From Candidatus Allochristensenella caecavium (GTDB taxonomy: Bacteria; Bacillota; Clostridia; Christensenellales; QAND01), in NCBI GenBank assembly GCA_904397865.1, contig CAJFOS010000014.1, positions 186,001 through 250,000 of the forward strand: a stretch of 64,000 bases of DNA. The letters run 5' to 3'. How positions within the stretch are numbered: position 1 is the stretch's first letter; every line of letters starts with the position of its first letter. The notes beneath the pieces were generated by a model that saw only the letters and a program-made list of their open reading frames with translations, had not been told where the DNA came from and did no database searches. This document shows positions 1 to 7,731 of this stretch, piece by piece. A program made the position numbers and the translations under genes.

Positions 1-824
1 GCCATAAAATCATAGATTTCGTCTGGTTTACGGCCTTGCTTAATCATTTTGCGATAGATGGAATAGACGTGTTTTTCGCGCCCTTCCATCTTGCATTCGA
101 TGCCTACATCCGCTAATTGTTTTTGAATACGGTCCATCTGGTCATGCAAAAAATTGCTTTGCACGGGGCGCAGTTTCGCTGTCTCCCGGCAGATATAATC
201 GTATTGCTCCGGTTCCAAATAACGCAACGCCAGGTCTTCCAGTTCCCCACGAATGGCATAAATCCCCAGACGGTGTGCAATGGGAGCATAAATTTCCAAT
301 GTTTCTTTTGCAATGGCTTTCTGCCGGTCTTCGGGCATGGCATGCAGGGTACGCATGTTGTGCAGCCGGTCCGCCAACTTCACCAGTATCACGCGCACGT
401 CGCGTGACATTGCCAGCAGCATCTTGCGCAGGCTTTCGGCTTGCCGGTCCATCTTGGACTCAAAATCCAATTTGGACAGCTTGGTTACGCCATCAACCAG
501 TTCCGCAATGCTTGGGCCAAAAATAACCTGCATTTCCTCCTTGGTTGCCGGCGTATCCTCCACCACGTCATGCAACAGCGCCGCAGCCATCGATTCCGCA
601 TCCATACCAAAGTCCAATAGAATTTTGGCCACTGCACAAGGATGGGAGATGTACGGTTCGCCTGTTTTTCGTGTTTGTCCCTGATGGGCAATCATGGCGT
701 AATGCAGTGCATTTTGCAACAATTGCGCCTGTTCCTCTCCCATGGTTTCCCCCAGCGTGGCCATCCAGGGTGCATATTCTTTTTCCAACGCAATTTCCCA
801 TGGTTCCTTAAAAATCGTAAGCAT
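1..824 (-). CDS. relA: Bifunctional (p)ppGpp synthetase/hydrolase Rel, N-terminal part (cut by window edge)
   Basis: This is the start of a RelA/SpoT-family stringent-response enzyme, which makes and degrades (p)ppGpp. The first 274 residues are visible and the gene runs off the left edge. The N-terminal HD hydrolase domain shows YISHPCAVAKIL, LLHDVVEDT and LADRLHNMRTL; the synthetase domain begins with YSIYRKM near the edge. The ATG at 824 follows GGAGGTGTGGAG. The recJ stop codon lies just upstream and nearly touches this ribosome binding site, so recJ and rel are probably co-transcribed. The intact HD motif suggests that hydrolase activity is retained. Synthetase activity cannot be judged from this fragment. 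Confidence 0.95.
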   Translation of the reverse strand, partial: MLTIFKEPWEIALEKEYAPWMATLGETMGEEQAQLLQNALHYAMIAHQGQTRKTGEPYISHPCAVAKILLDFGMDAESMAAALLHDVVEDTPATKEEMQVIFGPSIAELVDGVTKLSKLDFESKMDRQAESLRKMLLAMSRDVRVILVKLADRLHNMRTLHAMPEDRQKAIAKETLEIYAPIAHRLGIYAIRGELEDLALRYLEPEQYDYICRETAKLRPVQSNFLHDQMDRIQKQLADVGIECKMEGREKHVYSIYRKMIKQGRKPDEIYDFM

Positions 825-836
825 CTCCACACCTCC

Positions 837-3140
837 CTATGGGCGGCACAGCCGCCTGTAAATCAAGCTTTCCTCCAAATCCCTTTTGCCCGTTTGGCGC
901 ACGGGATAGAGCGTAAAGTTCTGCGATTCAAAAAAACGCAATTCCAAAAATACCGTGATTGCTGCCGCCACCTGCTCACTCCTGCAACCCACATGACCCG
1001 CAATGTTTTTACAGAGCGTTCGCAAACGTGTTGGGCGCGGTCCATACTGCAATAACGCCTTGTATACTTCGCGCATAGCCGCCTTATCCAAATACAACGA
1101 ATGGCAATATTCCTTTTGTGCCTGGATATCGTCCAACGCATAAATGTGGGCGAAACGTTCGGCTTCCCCAATTCCATGCGGGGCAAAAATCAACGCATTG
1201 CGCACATGTTTGCTGGCAGATACTACTTCAAAATGAAAATCCACAAAGTCAATCGTTCCGCGTTCCATAGCAGCCTGCAAAAAACGCGCAGTATGTTCCG
1301 GTGTATAAAGCAGCACTGCATTGCCAAACACATTTTCCTCCAACCGCTGGAAGATGGTTTCCATCGAAGCTACTTCCACATTCGTCGCTTTGCACAATGC
1401 CTGCTGGGCATAGCGGAAGGCGAATCGTTCCGCCTGTAGGCGCACTGTAGATACTGCGTCCACCGTGCTAAGCCGATAGTCTTTGAGAATACAACGAGCG
1501 CGCTGGTTGCCATTCCATTCGCTCAATTCCACCGTACCCACCACATCGCATAAACTGCCAACCTGCGGCACATCGCGGCCGTTAGACCGGAACAGAATCG
1601 CCTCACAACGGCCTCCGTTCATCTTCTCAAAATCAAAACGCAGATGGTCTCCTGTCCTCCCAAGAGGCTGCCGCGTCATCACTCGCACATCCTGCATTAA
1701 AACCGTTGGAACGGGATTTCCACAGCCAAATGGCGCTAAAGCGTCCAAATCCCTTGCCAAAGACAAGTTCAATTCGCCCGGACGAATTGATAAATCACAT
1801 TCCACCGTTTTTATCCATGTGCGCGCAGGGTACATTTTGGCATAATAAGCCTCGTAACGTTCCAGAAAAGCGGGAAGATTTTCTTCCAATAGGGCAAAAC
1901 CACCAGCTTGTTCATGCCCACCATGGCGTAAAAGAATATCAGCACATGAACATAATGCTTCAAATACATTTACACCCGGGATACCGCGAGCTGACCCGGT
2001 GCATACGCCGTCCTTATTCATGCATATCACCGCAGAGGGGCGTCCGTATAATTCAACCAGCCGCGAGGCTACAATGCCGGCCACCCCGTGATGCCAGCCC
2101 CGCCCTGCCGCTACTGCTGTATGACAGTCTGCAATGTGCGCGTCCAGCTGTTCACACGCCTGCCCAATCAACTCCTGTTCCAAAGACTTGCGCAGCATAT
2201 TTTCCGCTTCCAGCTCTTCTGCTAAAGCTTTGGCCTGCTCCGCCTCGCGGCTGGCAAGCAACGTGTAAGCGCGTTTTGCGTCCCCCATCCGGCCAGCAGC
2301 GTTCAAACGGGGTGCCAGTGCAAACGCAATATGTCCAGATGTCAGTTCCTTTTGGTCCACCTTTGCGGATTCAATCAGCGCGTGAATCCCCGGCTTTTGG
2401 GGCTGCGTATTGATTTTTTCCAGCCCCATGCGCACAATCGTCCGATTTTCTCCCAACAAAGGAACAATATCCGCCACCGTTGCAATCGTGGCAACATCAA
2501 TCATTTCCATCGCTTTTTCCAGGCCAAATACAGCGTGTGCCAGTTTAAAAGCAACGCCGGCGCCGCACAGTGCCTGAAAAGGGTATTCCGGCGACAGCCA
2601 TGGGTCAATCACCGTACAGTTTGGCAACGTCTCCAACGGTTGATGGTGGTCTGTTACGATGATGGAAAGCCCCAGTTCGTTGGCACGCTCCACCTCAGCC
2701 AAATTGGTGATACCGCAGTCCACTGTAATGAGCAGCCCTCCCACCTGTGCCAGTTCCTCTACCGCTTTTTGATTCAGTCCATATCCTTCGGTATGCCGGC
2801 TTGGCACCCGGACCCGCACATCCATGCCTGCTTGTTCAAACAGCGGCGCTAAAATCGCACAGGCACTGACGCCGTCGCAATCGTAATCTCCATAAATATG
2901 GATGACCTGTTTATCGTCCATCGCTTTTTGAATCATTGCGACAGCCTCTTTCATTCCGCGGAGCAAAAACGGGTCGTGCAATGTCTTGGCACGCATAAAT
3001 TCATGCGCTTTTTCTGGCGTATCAATGCCCCTGCGCATCAAAACGGACGCAGCCAATTCACCCACCCCTGCGGCATGGGCGATTTGCGTAACCTTTGCTG
3101 CATCCTGACATGCATTTTCATTGATACGAAATTGAAGCAT
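837..3140 (-). CDS. recJ: Single-stranded-DNA-specific exonuclease RecJ
   Basis: RecJ is a 5'-3' single-strand DNA exonuclease used in RecF-type recombination, base excision repair and mismatch repair. The 767-residue product has the DHH-family signatures in order: GDYDCDGVSA, LITVDCGI and IVTDHHQP for the two-metal site, then LNAAGRMGD. The DHHA1 part follows with GRGWHHGVAGIVASRL and the glycine motif GGHEQAGGFAL. The C-terminal OB-type region is present, so the length fits a full Firmicutes RecJ. The ATG at 3140 follows GGGGAAGAGG. A strong hairpin lies between secF and this start, and rel follows directly downstream. Confidence 0.95.
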   Translation of the reverse strand: MLQFRINENACQDAAKVTQIAHAAGVGELAASVLMRRGIDTPEKAHEFMRAKTLHDPFLLRGMKEAVAMIQKAMDDKQVIHIYGDYDCDGVSACAILAPLFEQAGMDVRVRVPSRHTEGYGLNQKAVEELAQVGGLLITVDCGITNLAEVERANELGLSIIVTDHHQPLETLPNCTVIDPWLSPEYPFQALCGAGVAFKLAHAVFGLEKAMEMIDVATIATVADIVPLLGENRTIVRMGLEKINTQPQKPGIHALIESAKVDQKELTSGHIAFALAPRLNAAGRMGDAKRAYTLLASREAEQAKALAEELEAENMLRKSLEQELIGQACEQLDAHIADCHTAVAAGRGWHHGVAGIVASRLVELYGRPSAVICMNKDGVCTGSARGIPGVNVFEALCSCADILLRHGGHEQAGGFALLEENLPAFLERYEAYYAKMYPARTWIKTVECDLSIRPGELNLSLARDLDALAPFGCGNPVPTVLMQDVRVMTRQPLGRTGDHLRFDFEKMNGGRCEAILFRSNGRDVPQVGSLCDVVGTVELSEWNGNQRARCILKDYRLSTVDAVSTVRLQAERFAFRYAQQALCKATNVEVASMETIFQRLEENVFGNAVLLYTPEHTARFLQAAMERGTIDFVDFHFEVVSASKHVRNALIFAPHGIGEAERFAHIYALDDIQAQKEYCHSLYLDKAAMREVYKALLQYGPRPTRLRTLCKNIAGHVGCRSEQVAAAITVFLELRFFESQNFTLYPVRQTGKRDLEESLIYRRLCRP

Positions 3141-3162
3141 GATTCCTCTTCCCCGTCTTGGT

Positions 3163-3193
3163 AAAAAGCCTTTCGCATGCGAAAGGCTTTTTT
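3163..3193 (-). terminator. Hairpin terminator in the recJ-secF gap
   Basis: A perfect palindrome reading AAAAAGCCTTTCGCA and its complement is flanked by A and T runs on both sides. It lies between the recJ start (3140) and the secF stop (3203), so it terminates or attenuates minus-strand transcription leaving secDF. No separate recJ promoter is obvious in the short remaining gap, so read-through may feed recJ. Confidence 0.8.
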
Positions 3194-3202
3194 ATCACAA
3201 TC

Positions 3203-4108
3203 TCACTGTACATCTTTCTTCGGCTTCCGTGCTGCTCTCCGGTCAAACCAGGTCCAAAGCGGCCCCGCCAAGAAAATACTCGAGTACGTACCTGCCAGCA
3301 ACCCGACGATAATAGGCAAGGTAAAGCTTCGGATTGAATCCGAACCCAACACGCAAAGCGCTGAAATTGTCAAAAGCGTTGTTAACGAAGTAAAAATACT
3401 GCGCGTCAGCGTTTCTTTGATAGACAAATCCGTTTGATTTTCCATCGTCTCTTTTGGTTCCAATGCCCGGTTATCCCGAATGCGGTCAAAGACAACGATG
3501 GTGTTGTTGATGCTGTAGCCAATAATGGTCAGCACCGCTGCGATAAACGTGCTGTTAATTTCAATACGGAAGATACAGACAAACGACAACATAATCAACA
3601 CATCGTGAATCAAACAAAGCACGGCAGCAAATCCGGATTCCATTTCAAAGCGAATCCAGATATAAATCAATATCAACGCCGAGGCCACCACAACCGCTAG
3701 CAGTGCATTTTTAATCAAATCCATGCTCGCCGTAGCACCCACGCGCTCGACATTGCTCATCTGTGCATCCGGATACTGCGCTTTAATCTTCTCCATGATT
3801 ATTTCACGCTGTGCGGTATCCTCTTCTTCAGTCGCGCGGGGCCGTAAACGAATTTGCGCATAGGTCTGCTCGTTGTTCTCCCCTGCGGAGCTTTTGAGCA
3901 CTGTATAACCGGCCTCACCTGCTTCATTGAGCGCCTGATTGATTGTTTCCGCTTCAAATTCCGAGCCAATATTTACCGTTAACAAAGAGCCGCCGGTAAA
4001 ATCAATGCCCAGGTTAAAGCCACCCATGAATACACCCATAACCAGGCCAATCAACATAATGGCTGCTGAAAGGATGAGACATTTTTTTGCATTCTTTACA
4101 AATTTCAT
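3203..4108 (-). CDS. secF: Protein translocase subunit SecF
   Basis: SecF is the membrane partner of SecD in the accessory Sec complex, which uses the proton motive force to help export proteins. The 301-residue product starts with a transmembrane segment followed by the family motif NLGIDFTGGSLL, has a periplasmic-type loop, and ends in five more hydrophobic segments with GYSINNTIVVFDRIRDN. The reading frame extends to a GTG at 4117, but GAGGTG sits six bases before the ATG at 4108, so the ATG is preferred. secD ends 11 bp upstream, giving a secD-secF operon. Confidence 0.93.
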   Translation of the reverse strand: MKFVKNAKKCLILSAAIMLIGLVMGVFMGGFNLGIDFTGGSLLTVNIGSEFEAETINQALNEAGEAGYTVLKSSAGENNEQTYAQIRLRPRATEEEDTAQREIIMEKIKAQYPDAQMSNVERVGATASMDLIKNALLAVVVASALILIYIWIRFEMESGFAAVLCLIHDVLIMLSFVCIFRIEINSTFIAAVLTIIGYSINNTIVVFDRIRDNRALEPKETMENQTDLSIKETLTRSIFTSLTTLLTISALCVLGSDSIRSFTLPIIVGLLAGTYSSIFLAGPLWTWFDRRAARKPKKDVQ

Positions 4109-4118
4109 TATGTTCACC

Positions 4119-5363
4119 TCACAGCTTTACAATCAAGTTCAGGTTCTTTATATCCAGCATGGATAGGCGTTTGAGCAAGAACCGTGTAACAATCAACGAG
4201 GTAAACATCGACACACCAATGCCTATTGCCAACGTATACGCAAAGCCCTTAATCGTTCCCGTACCCAACAGCATCAGGACGAATGCCGCAATCAGCGTCG
4301 TTACATTGGAGTCCAAAATAGCCGTAAACGCCTTCTTATACCCGGAATTAAGCGCGGACGAATAGCTTCGCCCGTTGCGCATTTCTTCTTTAATTCGTTC
4401 AAAGATGATGACGTTTGCATCTACCGCCATCCCAATGGACAAAATCACACCTGCCACACCGGCAAGCGTCAACTGTACGCCCGGCATTGTCAAAATACAG
4501 AAGAAAGTCAAAACAATGTAGAACAAAAGGGCAATATCCGCCATCAGGCCTTGCAAGCGATATACCAGTATCATAAACAGCATGACGAGGCATACGCCGA
4601 TGATGCCAGCCAGAACACCTTTATCCAAAGCATCGCTGCCCAACGTGGCACTGATGGAATGCACTTCCGTTTCCGAAAGCGTCAGCGGCAACGCGCCGGA
4701 TTCAATTTGTGACGCCAGTTCCTGCGCGCTTTCTTGGGTGAAGCTGCCTGTAATCTGTCCTTCGCCTGTGGCGATGACCGAGTTAACCGTGGGGCTTGAA
4801 ATGAGCTTATCATCCACATAGATACTGATACTCTGGCCTAAGTATCGGGCTGTAGCATCCGCAAATTTTTCGCTTCCTTCGCTGGTCAGCGTGAACGCTA
4901 CTACATATTGCCCATCCACATAACCAGCTTGTGCGCTTTTGATTTCGGAGCCGCTGATAATCACATCGCCATCCGGGCTTTTCCATTCCAGTTTGGCGGG
5001 CGTTGCCAAATAATCAGACAATGTGGACGGGTCATCATCGCTGCTGGGAATTTCCACGCGGATGCCATTGCTTCCTTGCTGGGTGACAGTCGCTTCTGTC
5101 ATGCCCTTGGCATCCAGGCGTGTACGGAAAATGGACATCGTGCTCTGCAGTTTCTCCGCAAAGTCCTCTACGCCTTCATCCGAAGCCTCGTACACGGCGT
5201 AGAAACCGCCCGTCAGGTCCAGCCCTAGTTTCTTCTCCTTAATCTGCTGCGCCATCGGCTTGATTTCCCGTACCCCAAAGGATACGCCAGCCAAGCTGAT
5301 ATACAGGCAGACGGCCAGCACCACCAGCAAAATCGCTATGCCGGTCACGCCTCGTTTTCTCAT
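4119..5363 (-). CDS. secD: Protein translocase subunit SecD
   Basis: SecD forms a complex with SecF and supports late steps of Sec export on the outer face of the membrane. The 414-residue product has an N-terminal transmembrane segment, the LGLDLTGGFYAVYEA motif, a P1-type extracytoplasmic domain, and a C-terminal six-helix RND-type core with GMAVDANVIIFERIKEE. An upstream in-frame ATG at 5384 was rejected because GGAGG lies inside that extension, seven bases before the ATG at 5363. A consensus sigma-A promoter precedes the gene. Confidence 0.93.
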   Translation of the reverse strand: MRKRGVTGIAILLVVLAVCLYISLAGVSFGVREIKPMAQQIKEKKLGLDLTGGFYAVYEASDEGVEDFAEKLQSTMSIFRTRLDAKGMTEATVTQQGSNGIRVEIPSSDDDPSTLSDYLATPAKLEWKSPDGDVIISGSEIKSAQAGYVDGQYVVAFTLTSEGSEKFADATARYLGQSISIYVDDKLISSPTVNSVIATGEGQITGSFTQESAQELASQIESGALPLTLSETEVHSISATLGSDALDKGVLAGIIGVCLVMLFMILVYRLQGLMADIALLFYIVLTFFCILTMPGVQLTLAGVAGVILSIGMAVDANVIIFERIKEEMRNGRSYSSALNSGYKKAFTAILDSNVTTLIAAFVLMLLGTGTIKGFAYTLAIGIGVSMFTSLIVTRFLLKRLSMLDIKNLNLIVKL

Positions 5364-5418
5364 GGATATCCCTCCAACATGCATCGAACATATACATTAT
5401 AAATTCTATATTTGTTTT

Positions 5419-5447
5419 ATTATATGCTCGATACCAGTACCCGTCAA
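5419..5447 (-). promoter_or_regulatory. Sigma-A promoter of secDF
   Basis: Read on the minus strand this is TTGACG, a 17-base spacer, then TATAAT. It lies about 55 bp upstream of the secD start and downstream of the terminator of the preceding gene. Confidence 0.85.
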
Positions 5448-5470
5448 TCCACCCCTTTCATTTACACAAC

Positions 5471-5496
5471 AAAAAAAGGAGGGAATTCCCTCCTTT
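5471..5496 (-). terminator. Rho-independent terminator after the TIGR04086 gene
   Basis: On the minus strand GGAGGGAATTCCCTCC forms a hairpin followed by seven T residues. It lies 12 bp after the stop codon at 5508. Confidence 0.85.
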
Positions 5497-5507
5497 CCCC
5501 GCTCTGA

Positions 5508-5948
5508 TTATTTGGACGTATGCCTCTTTTTCTTTGGCATTGCTTTGGCCAGCAGACAGATGATAACGCCTACAATTGCACCGGTCAGCAAATCGCTCAA
5601 CAGGATGCTCACAAGTCCAAAGGAACCGTCCAAAAATGACATGAGCAGAAATCCCAAGCCCATGTATGTAAAGCCGGCAAAGCCACCAATCAACCACCCG
5701 TATGCCTCCGCCCCTTTACAGGCAATCAGCGCCGCGATACATATTCCCACGATTTTAATCACCAGATTCACCGGGGCAATTACCGCATCCGACAAACCGA
5801 GCGATTTCAGTAGAAAAGCAAAGGTCATAATGGCAATCATCGTAAAAATGATAGCCGCTAAAATCCCCTTTATCCAGCCCTGTACCCAACTGGCATTGGC
5901 CTTTTTCCCTTTTTCTTTTCTTTGTTTTGCTTTTCGCACCGGTTTCAT
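5508..5948 (-). CDS. TIGR04086 family membrane protein
   Basis: A 146-residue integral membrane protein of unknown function. A very basic N-terminus (MKPVRKAKQRKEKGKK) is followed by four hydrophobic segments and a basic tail KKKRH. The pattern matches the TIGR04086/YrzE-type family that commonly sits beside yajC and tgt in Clostridia, as it does here. The ATG at 5948 is chosen over 5963 because AGGGG lies seven bases before it. No catalytic motif is visible. Confidence 0.75.
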   Translation of the reverse strand: MKPVRKAKQRKEKGKKANASWVQGWIKGILAAIIFTMIAIMTFAFLLKSLGLSDAVIAPVNLVIKIVGICIAALIACKGAEAYGWLIGGFAGFTYMGLGFLLMSFLDGSFGLVSILLSDLLTGAIVGVIICLLAKAMPKKKRHTSK

Positions 5949-6022
5949 CCGCGCACCCCTCATTTCCGTTGTTTCTGTTTTAAGGTATGCACGCGCGTTT
6001 TCATTTATTATTCAGAATGGAT

Positions 6023-6054
6023 AAAAAGAAATCCGAAGGACAAATCCTTCGGAT
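6023..6054 (-). terminator. Rho-independent terminator after yajC
   Basis: On the minus strand the 10-bp stem ATCCGAAGGA closes a 4-base loop and is followed by TTTCTTTTT, 10 bp beyond the yajC stop codon. Confidence 0.85.
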
Positions 6055-6063
6055 TTTTCTTTC

Positions 6064-6417
6064 TTATTTTTTCTTTTTGGTCTCTTTCGATTCCACAGCG
6101 GTACGGGTTTCAACCTCTGAAATGCCATCAGCCTCCACAGCCGCATCGCCCACCGTTGCAATTGCACCGCGAGTCAGGTTGATTTTCACCTTATCCGGGC
6201 CGGTTTCAATTGTGATAATATCGCCTTTTACATTATAAATACGCCCAGAAATACCACCAATGGTGCGTACCCAGTCGCCTTTTTTCATCTGTTCCAACAT
6301 CTCTTTTACCTGTTTATTCCGCTTGCGCTGCGGCAACCAGGTAATTAAAATCATGGCGACAACCAGAACCAGTAACGGCAAAATTTGCGCCAGTTGCGCT
6401 CCCAGTGAACTTGGCAT
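6064..6417 (-). CDS. yajC: Preprotein translocase accessory subunit YajC
   Basis: YajC is a small single-span membrane protein that associates with SecDF. The 117-residue product has one N-terminal transmembrane helix (about residues 10-27), then QRKRNKQVKEM and the soluble YajC core VRTIGGISGRIYNV with DIITIETGPDKVKI. The C-terminal tail is acidic and then lysine-rich. AAAGGAG is eight bases before the ATG. tgt ends 72 bp upstream. Confidence 0.92.
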   Translation of the reverse strand: MPSSLGAQLAQILPLLVLVVAMILITWLPQRKRNKQVKEMLEQMKKGDWVRTIGGISGRIYNVKGDIITIETGPDKVKINLTRGAIATVGDAAVEADGISEVETRTAVESKETKKKK

Positions 6418-6489
6418 AAAAAACGCTCCTTTGTCATCATCAATATTGCTTTATAATGGCATTAATATATCATGTCCCCCGTTGATGCG

Positions 6490-7596
6490 TCAAGGCGTGG
6501 ATAAGTTGTTCTGTACGAAGTTCAGCATATCGTCTGCAAAAATTGCCTGACGCATCCGGCGCATCAAATCCAACGAATAATAGATATTATGTGCCGACAC
6601 CAAACGCGCGGCGAGAATTTCTCCTGCCATGTATAAATGACGCAAGTATGCTTTTGTGAATCCTCCTTTGCACGCCGGGCATCCACAATTTGCATCAATC
6701 ACTTCAAAATCGCGAGCAAATTTTGCATTGCGCAGATTGATGCGGCCGCCACCCGGTACAAACGCTGCTGCTGTCCGGCCCATGCGCGTCTGCATCACAC
6801 AGTCAAACATGTCTACCCCGCGCAGCACGCCATTGATAAGACAATCCGGGCTGCCAACCCCCATCAAATAACGCGGGCGCTGTGGGTCCAAATGAACCGT
6901 CGTTTGTTCCAGTAAGTGATACATCAGCGGCTTCTCTTCCCCGACGCTCAAACCTCCAATGGCATTCCCAGGAAATCCCATTGCATCAATTGTCTTGGCA
7001 GAACACGCCCGCAAATCATCAAACATACCGCCTTGCACAATACCGAACAGCGCCTGGTCTTCCCGCTTGTGTGCCGTTTGACAGCGCGCCGCCCAACGAT
7101 GCGTACGCTCCATAGCCGCTGTCGCGTACGCGTGGTCTGCCGTATGCGCCGAACATTCATCAAATGCCATGATAATGTCCGCCCCCAGGTTATTCTCTAC
7201 TTCTATGGCATATTCCGGTGTAAAAAAATGACGGGACCCATTGATATGCGACTGAAATTCTACCCCGTCCTCCGTCACCTTTCGCGTCCCAGACAAACTG
7301 AACACCTGAAAACCGCCGCTATCCGTCAATACAGCCCCTGGCCAGCGCATGAATGCATGTAAACCACCCGCTTGGCGAATCAAATCGCTTCCCGGTCGCA
7401 TTTGCAGATGATAAGTATTGGACAGGATAATCCGCGCCCCCATATCCCATACCTCCTGCGGCGCAAGCGATTTAACCGTCGCTTGTGTTCCCACAGGCAT
7501 AAAAACGGGGGTCAAAATATCGCCGTGGTCCGTGTGGACGACGCCAGCACGCGCCCCCGTCTGTTTACATACATGCTGCAATTCAAAAGAAAACAT
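6490..7596 (-). CDS. tgt: Queuine/preQ1 tRNA-ribosyltransferase
   Basis: Tgt swaps guanine 34 of GUN anticodons for preQ1, a step in queuosine synthesis. The 368-residue product has the catalytic region VLTDSGGFQVFSL (Asp92), FGIVQGG, the second aspartate in GVDMFDCV, and the zinc site CGCPAC followed by a histidine. The usual PTR motif after FDCV reads QTRMGR here, a mild departure. GAGGAG lies six bases before the ATG. queA, the next enzyme of the pathway, is about 8 kb away rather than adjacent. Confidence 0.95.
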   Translation of the reverse strand: MFSFELQHVCKQTGARAGVVHTDHGDILTPVFMPVGTQATVKSLAPQEVWDMGARIILSNTYHLQMRPGSDLIRQAGGLHAFMRWPGAVLTDSGGFQVFSLSGTRKVTEDGVEFQSHINGSRHFFTPEYAIEVENNLGADIIMAFDECSAHTADHAYATAAMERTHRWAARCQTAHKREDQALFGIVQGGMFDDLRACSAKTIDAMGFPGNAIGGLSVGEEKPLMYHLLEQTTVHLDPQRPRYLMGVGSPDCLINGVLRGVDMFDCVMQTRMGRTAAAFVPGGGRINLRNAKFARDFEVIDANCGCPACKGGFTKAYLRHLYMAGEILAARLVSAHNIYYSLDLMRRMRQAIFADDMLNFVQNNLSTP

Positions 7597-7641
7597 GACA
7601 AACTCCTCATTGCTCTTTGTTCATTTATCTGACAGCGCCTT

Positions 7642-7669
7642 ATTATATCAAACTTGGCTTAAAAGGCAA
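7642..7669 (-). promoter_or_regulatory. Promoter of tgt
   Basis: On the minus strand: TTGCCT, a 16-base spacer, then TATAAT preceded by TGA (extended -10). It lies about 45 bp before the tgt start. Confidence 0.7.
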
Positions 7670-7687
7670 CCTTCCTTCCCAAAAGGC

Positions 7688-7718
7688 AAAAAGGACGCGT
7701 GAAATCATCCACACGTCC
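7688..7718 (-). terminator. Probable terminator of the metal-efflux operon
   Basis: On the minus strand an imperfect nine-base stem (GGACGTGTG with GACGCGTCC region) is followed by TTTTT. It lies just beyond the stop of the P1B-ATPase gene. Confidence 0.55.
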
Positions 7719-7731
7719 TCGCTTCCTTTTT

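Noticed and set aside
5949-6022. Sporulation-type promoter before the TIGR04086 gene (TGAATA and CATACCT)
   Set aside because: The spacer is 19 bases and the -10 differs from the SigG consensus, so the match is too weak to call.
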